Origin: an uncultured Chloroflexales bacterium
GTDB lineage: Bacteria > Chloroflexota > Chloroflexia > Chloroflexales > Chloroflexaceae
Assembly (NCBI GenBank): GCA_937918935.1
Contig: CAKZSI010000009.1
Span: 46,672 to 110,671 of the forward strand
Direction of reading: 5' to 3'
Length of the DNA: 64,000 nt
Part shown: positions 1-9,335 of the stretch, in pieces
Layout: each line of letters opens with the position of its first letter
Numbering within the stretch: position 1 is the stretch's first letter
The notes under the pieces: generated by a model
Database searches by the model: none
Seen by the model: only the letters and a program-made list of their open reading frames with translations
Told to the model about the DNA's origin: nothing
Made by a program: the position numbers and the translations under genes

Positions 1-2489
1 GCGGCGTGGGTGGGCCGGCGCTCCAGGCGCTCAACAATCGTCAGTTCATCGGCCTTCACGCGGCTCAGGCGCGCAATCAGTGGGGCCTGGGCGCGCAGCA
101 TCGCGGCCTGCTCGCCGGCGGCAATCGTTGCCGTGACCCAGCGTGCCGCCTCGACCTTAAACTCGCTGCGGGCGTTGCGGATGGCCACGATCAACTCGCG
201 CACCAGTTCCCAATCGCGCTCGGCGATCTCGTCCAGCGGCGCGGGTTCGTCCACGGGGTAGGCGGCGAGCATAATTGAGCGCGGCGCTTCGGGGTAGTGG
301 CTGGCCATAGCGGCGTCACCCACCAGGTATTGCCAGAGTTCCTCGGTGACGTAGGGCATAAAGGGGTGCAGCAGCCGCAGGCTTCCTTCGAGGATGGTGT
401 AGAGCGTGGCCCGTGTCGTCCGCTGCGCCTCGGGGGCATCTTCGAGTTGCACCTTGGCCGCCTCGACGTACCAGTCGGCGAACTCGCCCCAGAGGAAGTC
501 GTGGATCTGCCGCCCGGCCTCACCGAAATTGTAGCCCTCCATCAGCCGGTCAACGTCGCGCACCAGCCGGCCGTAGCATGAGAGGATCCAGCGGTCGGCG
601 AGGGAGAAGGCCGCGGGGGGCAGACCGTAGGCCAGTTCGCGCTCCTCACCGAGTTTGCCCAGCACGAAGCGGGTGATGTTCCACAGCTTGTTGGCGAAAT
701 TGCGCGCCCCCTCGATGCGCTGCGGGTTCAGGTTCAGATCCTGGCCGGGGGCGCCGCTGGTTGCCAGGGTATAGCGCAGGGCGTCGGTGCCGTAGCGCTC
801 CATCACCTCCAGCGGATTGACCACGTTGCCGTAGCTCTTCGACATTTTTCGCCCGTGCTCATCGCGCACCAGGCCGTGCAGGTAGACAGTGTGGAAGGGC
901 GGCACTCCGGTGAGGTAGCAGCCCATCATCATCATGCGCGCAACCCAGAAGAAGAGGATGTCGTACCCCGTCTCCATCACCGAGGTGGGGTAGAACTCGC
1001 GCATATCCGAGGTATCGTCGGGCCAGCCCAGTGTCGAGAAGGGCCAGAGACCCGAACTGAACCACGTATCGAGCACATCGGGGTCCTGCGTGGCCCCGGC
1101 GGGTGGCTGCTCATCGGGGCCGGGGACGACGAAGCTGCCATCGGGCAGGTACCAGACGGGGATGCGGTGGCCCCACCAGAGCTGTCGGGAGATGCACCAG
1201 TCTTCGATGTTCTCCAGCCAGTGGAAGTAGACCTTCTCGAAGTGTTCGGGAATGATCCGCGTGCGGCCCTCGCGCACGGCGGCGAGGGCCAGGTCGGCCA
1301 GGGGGCGTGTGCGCACGAACCACTGCTCGGAGAGCAACGGTTCGATCACCTCGCCACCGCGCTGGCTGATACCCACGCTCATGGTGTGCGGCTCGGTTTT
1401 GACCAGCATGCCCTCGCGCTCCAGATCGTTGAGCAGAGCCGCGCGGGCCGCGAAGCGGTCCATCCCGGCATAGGGGCCGCCTTCCTCGTTGATCGTCGCA
1501 TCTTTATTCATGATGTTGATCATGGGAAGGTGATGGCGCTTCGCCACCTCGTAGTCGTTCTTGTCGTGGGCCGGGGTGATCTTCACCGCGCCCGAGCCGA
1601 ACTCCTTATCCACATACCCATCGGCAATAATCGGGATCTGGCGGCCCAGGGCGGGCAGCAGCGCCACGCGCCCGACCATGGCCGCATAGCGCTCATCGTC
1701 GGGGGCGACGGCCACCGCAGTATCGCCCAGGATGGTCTCCGGGCGGGTAGTGGCGACGGTGATCCAGGTCGTGGCCCCTTCAGCCCAGCGCCCCGACCCC
1801 CAGGGATGCGCCGGCCCATTCCAGCCGGAGTCGATCACCGGGTAGCGCACGTACCAGATCGAGACATTGCGCTGTTCGTATTCCACCTCCAGGTCACTCA
1901 CGGCCGTCTGGAGTGCAGGCGACCAGTTGACCAGGTAGGTGCCGCGATAGATCAGCCCATCGTCGTAGAGGCGCTTGAAGGCGGTGTGCACCGCGCGCGA
2001 GAGACCGGCGTCGAGGGTGAAGCGTTCGCGCGACCAGTCGCACGAGGCGCCCAGGCGGCGCAACTGGCGGGTAATCTCGCCGCCGTACTTCTCTTTCCAC
2101 TCCCAGGTGCGGCGCAGAAACTCCTCGCGCCCGACGGCCTGGCGGCTCGTGCCCTCGCTCAGCAGCAATTTCTCTACCTGGGTCTGGGTGGCGATGCCGG
2201 CGTGGTCGGTGCCGGGCACCCACAGGGTCTTGTAGCCCTGCATACGTCGCCAGCGGATCAGCAGATCCTCGATGGTGACGAACATGGCGTGGCCGAGGTG
2301 CAACTCACCGGTAACGTTGGGCGGCGGAATGGAGATGACGAATGGCGGGCGCGGGGCATCGTCGCGGGGCGCGAAGAAGCCGCTCCGTTCCCACCACGCA
2401 TAGAGGCGCTGCTCAACCTGCTGGTGTTCGTAGGCTCTGGCCATCTCGGGGGGGCGCCGGGGGGCGCTGGCCGGGGTGTCTGTCGTCAT
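1..2489 (-). CDS. valS: Valyl-tRNA synthetase, 3' end beyond the window
   Basis: Class Ia aminoacyl-tRNA synthetase that charges tRNA-Val in the cytoplasm. About 829 codons are visible. The N-terminal half carries the HIGH-type motif (PPNVTGELHLGHA, around residue 45) followed by WVPGTDHAGIATQ. The KMSKS loop is intact (GRKMSKSYGNVVNP, near 840-860). The anticodon-binding domain is present up to the window start, while the C-terminal coiled-coil tRNA arm lies outside. The ATG at 2489 sits about 32 nt downstream of a good extended -10, leaving no room for a T-box leader. The family call is firm. Confidence 0.96.
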   Translation of the reverse strand, partial: MTTDTPASAPRRPPEMARAYEHQQVEQRLYAWWERSGFFAPRDDAPRPPFVISIPPPNVTGELHLGHAMFVTIEDLLIRWRRMQGYKTLWVPGTDHAGIATQTQVEKLLLSEGTSRQAVGREEFLRRTWEWKEKYGGEITRQLRRLGASCDWSRERFTLDAGLSRAVHTAFKRLYDDGLIYRGTYLVNWSPALQTAVSDLEVEYEQRNVSIWYVRYPVIDSGWNGPAHPWGSGRWAEGATTWITVATTRPETILGDTAVAVAPDDERYAAMVGRVALLPALGRQIPIIADGYVDKEFGSGAVKITPAHDKNDYEVAKRHHLPMINIMNKDATINEEGGPYAGMDRFAARAALLNDLEREGMLVKTEPHTMSVGISQRGGEVIEPLLSEQWFVRTRPLADLALAAVREGRTRIIPEHFEKVYFHWLENIEDWCISRQLWWGHRIPVWYLPDGSFVVPGPDEQPPAGATQDPDVLDTWFSSGLWPFSTLGWPDDTSDMREFYPTSVMETGYDILFFWVARMMMMGCYLTGVPPFHTVYLHGLVRDEHGRKMSKSYGNVVNPLEVMERYGTDALRYTLATSGAPGQDLNLNPQRIEGARNFANKLWNITRFVLGKLGEERELAYGLPPAAFSLADRWILSCYGRLVRDVDRLMEGYNFGEAGRQIHDFLWGEFADWYVEAAKVQLEDAPEAQRTTRATLYTILEGSLRLLHPFMPYVTEELWQYLVGDAAMASHYPEAPRSIMLAAYPVDEPAPLDEIAERDWELVRELIVAIRNARSEFKVEAARWVTATIAAGEQAAMLRAQAPLIARLSRVKADELTIVERLERRPTHA

Positions 2490-2527
2490 AGGCTCCTCAA
2501 CACGGGGGGCACGTTCAATCTCGTTGT

Positions 2528-2536
2528 ATTATAACA
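2528..2536 (-). promoter_or_regulatory. Extended -10 promoter element for valS
   Basis: On the minus strand this reads TGTTATAAT, a consensus extended -10 (TGnTATAAT). The -35 region is weak. The predicted start site leaves a leader of about 30 nt before the valS ATG. Confidence 0.6.
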
Positions 2537-2657
2537 TCCCCCCCGGAGGAGCAGACACCGGCAGAGCTTATGCAACATTTTTCGGGCAAGCCCCAGACTC
2601 CCCCGCCGGAGACAGGCGTTGCATCGGCCCTCACAGGGTACTTTGCGAGGGCGCCGC

Positions 2658-3374
2658 TCACTGCGCCAGCGTCGGGCGCGGCTGGACGACAATGCGCCAG
2701 CAGGCGACATCATCAAGCGGCACGTTGGTAAAATGCACCAGGCCGGTATGGTCGGTTTCGCCGCGAAAGCTCTGTTCAGCGGTCTCCAGGAACACCGTGC
2801 TGCCAGCCTGGTCGAACGGGTCAGCATCGGGCAGTTCGATGCAGATCCGTACCAGGCCCTGCTCGTCATCCTCATCCGGCGCGAGCACCTCAACAGTGAT
2901 GTGCGGGTCGTCGTCGCTGGTTTGCGGAACGGTATACGTATAGCGCAGGCGCAGGCCGACGGCGCGGGTCAGGGCGGGCGGGCGCATAAGGGCCAGCAGC
3001 GGTTCGGAGAACTGGACCACGATCAGGTCGAGAAAGCGAGCAACCGTCGATTGAACGCCGGAAGCCGCTGCGGCCAGGGCGCCCAGCGGCGCAGGTGGAG
3101 TGCGCAGGAAGCTCAGGTCGGGCACGGGCGGCTCGGGGAAGCTGACCGCTTCGTGGCCGTAGAGCGCCTCCAGGGTGGCGCGCAACGCCTCGGCCTCTGT
3201 GCGACAACTGGCGCAGCCTTCCAGGTGCGCCCCGACCTCGCGTAGCGTCGTTGTAAGTGGCTGCCCAAGCAGCACTGCTGTTACGTATTCGGGAAGAATG
3301 GCCAGCACCTGAAGATGAAAGGCGGTGCTGTCGCCCTTCGCCAGGCCATCACCATACGCGGCCCCAGGTTCCAT
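2658..3374 (-). CDS. HC2-type zinc-finger protein, candidate soluble anti-sigma factor
   Basis: A 238-aa protein. Residues about 50-58 read HLEGCASCR, the HxxxCxxC zinc motif of the anti-sigma (ZAS/HC2) family. No transmembrane segment is visible, unlike most such anti-sigma factors, so it is probably cytosolic. The C-terminal 100 residues (YTYTVPQTSDDDPHITVEV to the end) look like a beta-rich domain with no catalytic motif. The ATG has an AAAGGA-type ribosome site. It lies 69 bp downstream of the sigma-like gene on the same strand, the usual sigma/anti-sigma order. Anti-sigma activity is inferred from motif and position. The C-terminal domain could be a sensor or a protease substrate. Confidence 0.72.
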   Translation of the reverse strand: MEPGAAYGDGLAKGDSTAFHLQVLAILPEYVTAVLLGQPLTTTLREVGAHLEGCASCRTEAEALRATLEALYGHEAVSFPEPPVPDLSFLRTPPAPLGALAAAASGVQSTVARFLDLIVVQFSEPLLALMRPPALTRAVGLRLRYTYTVPQTSDDDPHITVEVLAPDEDDEQGLVRICIELPDADPFDQAGSTVFLETAEQSFRGETDHTGLVHFTNVPLDDVACWRIVVQPRPTLAQ

Positions 3375-3395
3375 TCCGTGTATCCTTTCTCTGCC

Positions 3396-3418
3396 CCGGG
3401 AGGGCGTCGCCCTCCGGG
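3396..3418. repeat. Intergenic GC-rich hairpin (GGGC-GTC-GCCC type)
   Basis: Near-perfect inverted repeat (AGGGC/GCCCT core extended by CCGG arms, one bulged G) between the sigma and anti-sigma genes. It belongs to the hairpin family found between many genes of the window. Confidence 0.6.
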
Positions 3419-3443
3419 ATCAGCCTATCAAGCAGGGGTAGTG

Positions 3444-4235
3444 TCAGGACGCCCATTTCAAATCCAGTCCCCAATCCCGCGCCAGTTCTTGCCATACCGG
3501 CGAGGCGCGCAACTGGTTCAGGCCCCGCGAGCGCAGCACGTGCACACTGGCGATCGGCCTGGCCATGTATGTGCTGATCGTCTCATCATCCAGACCGGCG
3601 ATAAACTTCAGCCAGACGGCCTCCAACTGGCGCCGTGCGCGTGGTTGCTGGCGCAGCACTTCGTCAAAGCAGGCCCGCACCCGCTGGCGCAGATCGGCGC
3701 GTATGGCCCCCTGCTCCGGGTCGCCATGCTCGGCGACGATCTGCCGCTCGTCCAGGAGTTCCAGGGGCAGGGCTACTGGCAGTCTGGTCCATAAAGGGCG
3801 CAGGACGTTGCGCAGTTCCAGCGCTGCGATGGCCAGAAAGGCCCCCGGTGTATGGTAGCTGTCCAGCTTTTTCCAGATGCGCAGCAGGGTTTCGTTCACG
3901 GCCTCGGCCCGCACATCCGGCGCCAGATCGGCGCTTTCGCGAAAGGAAAGCCCATACAGGTAACGGTGCAACTCGGTGAACCCGAGGTTCTGGCGCTCGC
4001 GGCCCTCATCGCCCCGACACGCGCCGTAGAGGCACTGGCAGTACACGTTGATCGCCGCCCGCCACAGGTCCGTCACCTCGCTGCGCAAGACGCTTGCCTC
4101 AGTCCGCCGTGTGAACTCGTCAACGCTGAGGAGTTGCCAGCCGAACCGTTCTATCACCCGGATCACGGTCTGACGACACTGCTCATGCACACCATTCTCG
4201 GTCACACCCTTGTCGTCGAAGACGCCCTCAGTCAT
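3444..4235 (-). CDS. Sigma-70 family (ECF-like) RNA polymerase sigma factor
   Basis: A 263-aa protein with the two-domain ECF architecture. Region 2 is recognisable around residues 95-150 (VNETLLRIWKKLDSYHTPGAFLAIAALELRNVLR). A region-4 helix-turn-helix lies around 205-245 (WLKFIAGLDDETISTYMARP, then SVHVLRSRGLNQLR). An N-terminal extension of about 85 residues is unusual for a minimal ECF factor. It is followed by the HC2 protein and preceded, 78 bp away on the same strand, by the HExxH metalloprotease, so the three may be co-transcribed. The sigma fold is a confident call; the regulon is unknown. Confidence 0.82.
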   Translation of the reverse strand: MTEGVFDDKGVTENGVHEQCRQTVIRVIERFGWQLLSVDEFTRRTEASVLRSEVTDLWRAAINVYCQCLYGACRGDEGRERQNLGFTELHRYLYGLSFRESADLAPDVRAEAVNETLLRIWKKLDSYHTPGAFLAIAALELRNVLRPLWTRLPVALPLELLDERQIVAEHGDPEQGAIRADLRQRVRACFDEVLRQQPRARRQLEAVWLKFIAGLDDETISTYMARPIASVHVLRSRGLNQLRASPVWQELARDWGLDLKWAS

Positions 4236-4313
4236 GGGGGGAGTCGCACCTTCTGCTAGGGCGTCGCATTGCAGCGCAGGCCCATCTTCTAACCATAACC
4301 ATGGACCGGGATG

Positions 4314-6428
4314 TTAGCCGCCAGGGGTCCAGTAGATCCGGTAGCGTTCAACCGGAGGCGCCCCTCGTTCACCGGTCAGCGCCGGGGCGGTTCCCAGGCC
4401 CTTCTGGAGCGGGAGTGCCACGTAGGGGAGCGCAGGCGCGTAGGTGACGTGCAATGTCCAGCGTTGCTCCTGCGTGTCCCAGCGGTAGATCAACAGATCG
4501 CCGCGGCGCTCGCGCGCGTCCCGGTCATAGTATAAAACAAGGGTGGCGGTATAATCCATAAGTAACACATTACTGGCAAGGCTAAAGATGTAACTTCGCG
4601 CCTCGGCGCCTTCGGGGAGGCGCTGTGCGCCTCCGATCAGGGTGGTGGTGACGATGCGCACCTGTTCGTCTTTGTCAGGTGGCGCGTCGGGAGCAGGCGA
4701 GGGCCGTGGCTGGCGGTTGTCCGGCTCGACAAAGAAGAGCATAGCGTTGCCCTCGGCGGAGCCGGCAGTGATCGGCAGGCGCCCGCCGGTGGTTGAGTTT
4801 GGCCCGCCGCCCTGCGAGTAACTGGCGACGAAAAAGGCGTCATCGGCCCAGCGCAGCAGCACGTGGCCATCGAGGTGCGGTACGGGGCGCGTCTCGGTGA
4901 TCAGTGCAGCGGCATCAAGGTCGCGCAGCGCCAGGGGCGCGAGCGGAGCGTGGGGGCCGCAGGGGTAAATCTGTACGGCGTCGGGCTTCGGCCCATGCGC
5001 TTCGATCCGCGCCGCTACGGCCACCGGGTCGCGCGCGGCGCCTTCCACCGACTGCGGCAGCACGTCCACAAAGAAGGGCCGATCCAGCCCCGGCGGGGTA
5101 GCGTCGCCCCAGGCGAGCCGGGCCAACGCGCGCTGCCTCGGCGCTGCCGGGGTCGCCGGGGCCACGAAGCTGGCCCGCTGCACCCGCAGCGCGTCGTCGA
5201 TCTGGCTGATGAGCAGGAGTTCGTCGCCGGTTTCGGCCCCGAAAAGGTGAAAGCCCTCGCGCTGATCGGCCGTGGAGACCTTGCCCTGGGCGATCAGCCC
5301 GCGGGGCATGCCGTCCTCGCCCCGAGGTTTGAGCACGTAGAGCCAGTGGGCCGTGTCGGGGCGCCGGGCCGAACCGGCCATCGCCCGCGCCAGTGGCTCG
5401 GCCAGGTCGAGGTACGCTTCCTGAGCCTGGTCCAGGCTGATGCCGACACCGGCGTGGTAGCGTGGCGCGGGAAGGTCAACGAAGACCGGCAGGGGCAGGG
5501 GCAAGGCCAGCGGCCCCTCCATCGGGCGCTGATCCCAGGGATCATCGGCGGGCAGGAGCGGAAAATTGGCCCGCAGGGTCTCGAAGATCGCGCGCCAGGG
5601 CGGCAGTTCGCTGATCTGGGTGGCGGCCATCACACTGGCATCCACCGGCAGGGCCACCCGAGGCAGCGCCGCCCTGACCGCCGTCGCGCCCTTCGGCGCC
5701 CGTTCGCTCACCTGCCAGCGCCGCTGGCGCCCGCGCCGGACAAGTGTGGTATCCTCCAGATACCCGTCGTTGATGTTGAGCGCGTAGTGGCCCCACTCGT
5801 GGATCAGCGCCCGGTACCCCTCCGGCGCGTCCCAGGTCGAAAGGAGACCCGGGTCCTTCTGCCAGATGCCGCGGCCAACCCGAATGCTCTTGAACTTGCG
5901 GCCCTCGTGCAAGCCGTTGTTCCAGGCGCGGGGATGCACCCGGTTCGAGGCCAGCACCTGGATGTCGGCGCCGTCAAGCAGGGCCGGCCCGCCGATGACG
6001 ACCTGGCCGAAGGCCATGTAGCCGTTGGTCACATCGTAGAGGAAATCCGAGGCCCGTCGCATAGCAACGCGGATCTGCTGGTAGGTGGCCGCCGAGGGTT
6101 GCCATTCGAGGGCCACGATCACGTTAAATAGATACAGCACTGATCGGAACAACGGCTCGCCGTTGATCGCCGTCAGTGATCGGGCGCGTTCGTCGGGTGA
6201 GTAGGCCAGCCACTTCTCACGGAAGGGCGCCGAGTCGGGAAGGGCGCCGGGTTGGTCGAGCAAAGCGGGATCAGCGCGAACGAAGGCTTCCTGCTGGGTC
6301 GCGGTACGCTCCGCATTCGCGCTGTGCAGATAGGTGAGCCTGACCGCCTTGCAGCCCGCCGCCGCCTCACCGTGGCTGGCCGCATCGAACTGGAAAGGCA
6401 GGTCCAGGAGATAGCGCTCGTCGTCCAT
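4314..6428 (-). CDS. Cytosolic HExxH zinc metalloprotease-like protein
   Basis: A 704-aa protein without a signal peptide or membrane segment. Residues 210-223 read HEWGHYALNINDGY. This is an HExxH zinc site followed six residues later by Asp and then Tyr, the spacing seen in CLCA-type metalloproteases (HEWxH, six residues, D-x-Y). The preceding 200 residues are mostly helical. The remainder (about 240-704) is a long beta-rich region with several 'LPVDASV/LPLPVFVD'-like segments that may be Ig-like or propeller modules. It lies upstream of the sigma factor on the same strand and divergent from the CHAT gene (214-bp shared region). Protease activity is inferred from the motif, and the substrate is unknown. 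Confidence 0.7.
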   Translation of the reverse strand: MDDERYLLDLPFQFDAASHGEAAAGCKAVRLTYLHSANAERTATQQEAFVRADPALLDQPGALPDSAPFREKWLAYSPDERARSLTAINGEPLFRSVLYLFNVIVALEWQPSAATYQQIRVAMRRASDFLYDVTNGYMAFGQVVIGGPALLDGADIQVLASNRVHPRAWNNGLHEGRKFKSIRVGRGIWQKDPGLLSTWDAPEGYRALIHEWGHYALNINDGYLEDTTLVRRGRQRRWQVSERAPKGATAVRAALPRVALPVDASVMAATQISELPPWRAIFETLRANFPLLPADDPWDQRPMEGPLALPLPLPVFVDLPAPRYHAGVGISLDQAQEAYLDLAEPLARAMAGSARRPDTAHWLYVLKPRGEDGMPRGLIAQGKVSTADQREGFHLFGAETGDELLLISQIDDALRVQRASFVAPATPAAPRQRALARLAWGDATPPGLDRPFFVDVLPQSVEGAARDPVAVAARIEAHGPKPDAVQIYPCGPHAPLAPLALRDLDAAALITETRPVPHLDGHVLLRWADDAFFVASYSQGGGPNSTTGGRLPITAGSAEGNAMLFFVEPDNRQPRPSPAPDAPPDKDEQVRIVTTTLIGGAQRLPEGAEARSYIFSLASNVLLMDYTATLVLYYDRDARERRGDLLIYRWDTQEQRWTLHVTYAPALPYVALPLQKGLGTAPALTGERGAPPVERYRIYWTPGG

Positions 6429-6548
6429 GGAGATGCTCCGATCTGGAAAGTTGCCCGCCTATGCCTCGTGAGGTCTGGGTTGCCCGGTTACCCGGTTACA
6501 TTCTGGGAGGCGCAGTTCTGCCACACTCTCCCAGCAGACAGAGGCGTG

Positions 6549-6566
6549 GAGAAACCTGGTTTCCTC
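6549..6566. repeat. Intergenic palindrome, GAAACC-N-GGTTTC family
   Basis: GAAACC T GGTTTC core in the divergent promoter region of the metalloprotease and CHAT genes. It is one of about eight copies in the window. Confidence 0.7.
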
Positions 6567-6642
6567 ACCCTCCTTCAAACGGCGCGTTCGGCGACTTCGT
6601 GTATCCTCGCAGCCAGGTGTAAACCATCCACACGAGTGTGCC

Positions 6643-9249
6643 ATGTCTGGTTCCACATCGCTCGACATCGTGCGTTGCGCCATTTTTGAACACTTCGATC
6701 GGGCCATGCTGCGCGCCGTGCTCGAACTCGACGATGACAGGGCGCAGGCGGTACTGGCACGGGCAGAGATTGAACGTATCGGGCCCGACCTTTTCGCGCC
6801 GCGCTTTGAGGCCCGGCGCGAGTTGCTGGCACGCCTGCGGGCCGAGGCCGCCCCCGAGGAGCGCGCGTTGCACCAGCGGGCCTTTGACCATCTGATGGAT
6901 CGTCTGGCCAATACGGGCGCGAACGCCCCCTGGCTCATGGCGGCCTGTCTGCACCACCTGGAGGCCCTGCGCGACCTGAACCTGGACTACATGCGCTGGC
7001 ACAAGGTGAGCGCAATGATCGCCCGCGTGCGCACCCTGGCTCGTGCATGCGAACCGGATCACGCTGATCGACTGGCACTGCTCGAAGCGTACCATGCTTT
7101 TCGCCAGCAGGCGTATGCGCAGAGTGAGCAGATTATCGAGCAACTCCTGCATCGCGCCGATCTGCCCCCGCGCCGGCGCGGCGAGGCGCTGGTAACGCGC
7201 GGCCTCTGTGCGATGAACCAGGCCCGCAACGAGGCCGCGCTCGCCGACTTCGCGGAAGCGGAGGCCCTCGGTGTAGCCGCCGACGATGCGGCGCTGCAGG
7301 CCCGTGCCCTGGTGAACGCCAGTTGCGTGTACAATCTGCTCCATCGCTTCGAGCGCGCCCTGGAGTTGAGCGATCGCGGGTTGGCCCATTACCGCCAGGC
7401 GGGTGATCTCTACGGCGCCGCCTTTGCGCTCTATATGCGCGCCAACAATGCGCTCTACCTGGGGCGCTGGGAACCAGCCATCGCCGACCTGGACCAGGCC
7501 GCGGCGATCTACCACGCTGCGGGGATGCAGGCCCGCCTGGCCTCGATCGACTGGGCGCGCGGCTTTCTGCATCAACTGCTCGGCAACGAGGCGGAGAGCC
7601 TGGCAGCCTACGAGCGCGCCCTGGTGATTGCCACCTCCGCCGAGCATGGTAATGCCGTCCTCGCCGCTGACATCTTCACCGAACTGGGTCTGATCTACCA
7701 GTTGCAGGATCGCTGGGATGATGCCGACGCGGCCTTCCGCCGGGCGATCGCGCTCCAGGAGGAGTTGGGGAACACGCTGGGCCAGGCCCTGCTGATGCAC
7801 CGCCACGCCCAGTTCCTTGACCGCCGCGGCGCCCGCAGGGCCGCCCTGGCCACCCTGCGCGAGGCCGTTGATCTGCTGGAAACCTTGCGCGTCGCGACCT
7901 ATGCCGAAGACCTGAAGATCAGCCTGCTGGGCACTGCCGAACAGGTGTATGAAACCATCATCCTGACCTACCTGGAGCAGGGCGATACCGAGAGCGCCTT
8001 TGCCTACGTCGAGCGGGCGCGGGCGCGCGCCTTTCTCGACCTGGTGGCGCGCCGTGATGCACCGGACGGTACGCTTGCGCAACGGCCCACCGTCACCCTG
8101 TCCGATGTGCAAGGCTGCATCGCCTCCAACGCCCTGGTGCTCGAATACTTCTGCATCGGCGTGCTGCCGCCCGGCGACTCCTTCATGGCGCGCATCCCTT
8201 CTACCAACACCCGGCTGCGCGATCTCGTGCGCCCGCAGCCGGAGATCCTGCTCTTTGCCATTACCCGTGAGACGGTTCAGGTGCAACGGATCGCCTTCGA
8301 TCCGAACCTGCTGCGCCCGCCGGCCAACGACCCGACGCCGGGGTGGCGCCTGGTGACGCAACGCAAGCTGCGCTGGATGTACGACCGGCTGATTGCCCCG
8401 ATCGAGAGCCTCCTGATCAGTTGCGCCGTGGTCCATCTTGTTCCCCATGGGCCGTTGCACTACGTTCCCTTTGCTGCCCTGGCAACTCCGCGGGGTGGCG
8501 CCCTGCTCGACGCCGCCGGGCCGGCCCTGACCTTCGCGCCCAGCGCCACAGTGCTCTGCGACTGCCTGGCGCGACCCCCAGGCGCCGGAACGATGAGCCT
8601 CGCCCTGGGGTACAACTATCGGGGCGAGGCGCGGCTGTTTCTGGCCGAGCACGAGGTCCAGATCGTCGGGGCGATGCTCGATGCCCGGGTGATTGTTGGC
8701 GATCCGGCCAAGCGCGCCGACCTGTTCGCCTCCGGCCCCGACCTGCGCTGCCTGCATATCGCTGGCCATGCTGTGTATCGGGCCAGCGATCCGCTTGGTT
8801 CCTACCTCTGCCTGGGCGCCGATGACAACCTCGATGCCCGCACGCTGATGAGCGAGTTGCAACTGCGCGATACCCTGGTGACGCTGAACGCCTGTACCTC
8901 GGGCCTCAGCCAGGTGGCCTCCGGGGATGAGTTGCTCGGGTTGCCGCGGGCTTTCCTCTACGCCGGCGCAGCGACGATTGTCTGCGCGCTCCACGAGATT
9001 GACGATATCGCTGCCTACGTTCTTATGGTATTGTTCTACACGAATCTTGCAGTGGGAGCATCGCCCGCTGAAGCCATTCATCAGGCGCAACTCGCGCTCC
9101 GCGATTCGGATCGAGAAACGGTAGTGGCCCTGCTGCAACGTTCAGGCGCCGCAACCCCCCAGGCCCTCGCGGCCCTGGAAGGCTATGACCGGCATCCCTT
9201 CGCGCATCCACGGTTCTGGGCCGCGTTTATGCTGGTTGGAAAACCCTAG
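6643..9249 (+). CDS. TPR-CHAT caspase-like protease
   Basis: An 868-aa protein. Residues about 30-480 are tandem TPR-type helical repeats (for example RRGEALVTRGLCAMNQARNE, YGAAFALYMRANNALYLGRW). Residues about 560-868 form a CHAT domain (caspase HetF associated with TPR, clan CD peptidase). The catalytic pair is visible: His709 in HIAGHAVY and Cys751 in LNACTSG. The typical downstream GDELLGLPRAFLYAGAATIV and later helices are intact, so the enzyme should be active. No signal peptide. It is divergent from a cytosolic metalloprotease, sigma factor and anti-sigma candidate. CHAT proteases of this form are known in programmed-death and CRISPR (Csx29) systems. The role here is inferred, not shown. 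Confidence 0.88.
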   Translation: MSGSTSLDIVRCAIFEHFDRAMLRAVLELDDDRAQAVLARAEIERIGPDLFAPRFEARRELLARLRAEAAPEERALHQRAFDHLMDRLANTGANAPWLMAACLHHLEALRDLNLDYMRWHKVSAMIARVRTLARACEPDHADRLALLEAYHAFRQQAYAQSEQIIEQLLHRADLPPRRRGEALVTRGLCAMNQARNEAALADFAEAEALGVAADDAALQARALVNASCVYNLLHRFERALELSDRGLAHYRQAGDLYGAAFALYMRANNALYLGRWEPAIADLDQAAAIYHAAGMQARLASIDWARGFLHQLLGNEAESLAAYERALVIATSAEHGNAVLAADIFTELGLIYQLQDRWDDADAAFRRAIALQEELGNTLGQALLMHRHAQFLDRRGARRAALATLREAVDLLETLRVATYAEDLKISLLGTAEQVYETIILTYLEQGDTESAFAYVERARARAFLDLVARRDAPDGTLAQRPTVTLSDVQGCIASNALVLEYFCIGVLPPGDSFMARIPSTNTRLRDLVRPQPEILLFAITRETVQVQRIAFDPNLLRPPANDPTPGWRLVTQRKLRWMYDRLIAPIESLLISCAVVHLVPHGPLHYVPFAALATPRGGALLDAAGPALTFAPSATVLCDCLARPPGAGTMSLALGYNYRGEARLFLAEHEVQIVGAMLDARVIVGDPAKRADLFASGPDLRCLHIAGHAVYRASDPLGSYLCLGADDNLDARTLMSELQLRDTLVTLNACTSGLSQVASGDELLGLPRAFLYAGAATIVCALHEIDDIAAYVLMVLFYTNLAVGASPAEAIHQAQLALRDSDRETVVALLQRSGAATPQALAALEGYDRHPFAHPRFWAAFMLVGKP

Positions 9250-9335
9250 GGGATTTGGGATTGAGATGGGTGGTTCGTTGGGTTCGCATTGCTTTAACGC
9301 AGGCTGGAAGCAGTCAGTGAAATGGGACAGGCGCT

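Noticed and set aside
855..2534. 559-aa plus-strand ORF
   Set aside because: Shadow of valS; the opposite frame has all synthetase motifs.
2490..2657. T-box leader of valS
   Set aside because: The extended -10 leaves only about 30 nt of leader.
4863..6131. 422-aa plus-strand ORF
   Set aside because: Shadow of the HExxH protein; composition is high-GC antisense without motifs.
6565..9138. 857-aa minus-strand ORF
   Set aside because: Antisense of the CHAT gene, which has a clear catalytic dyad and TPRs.
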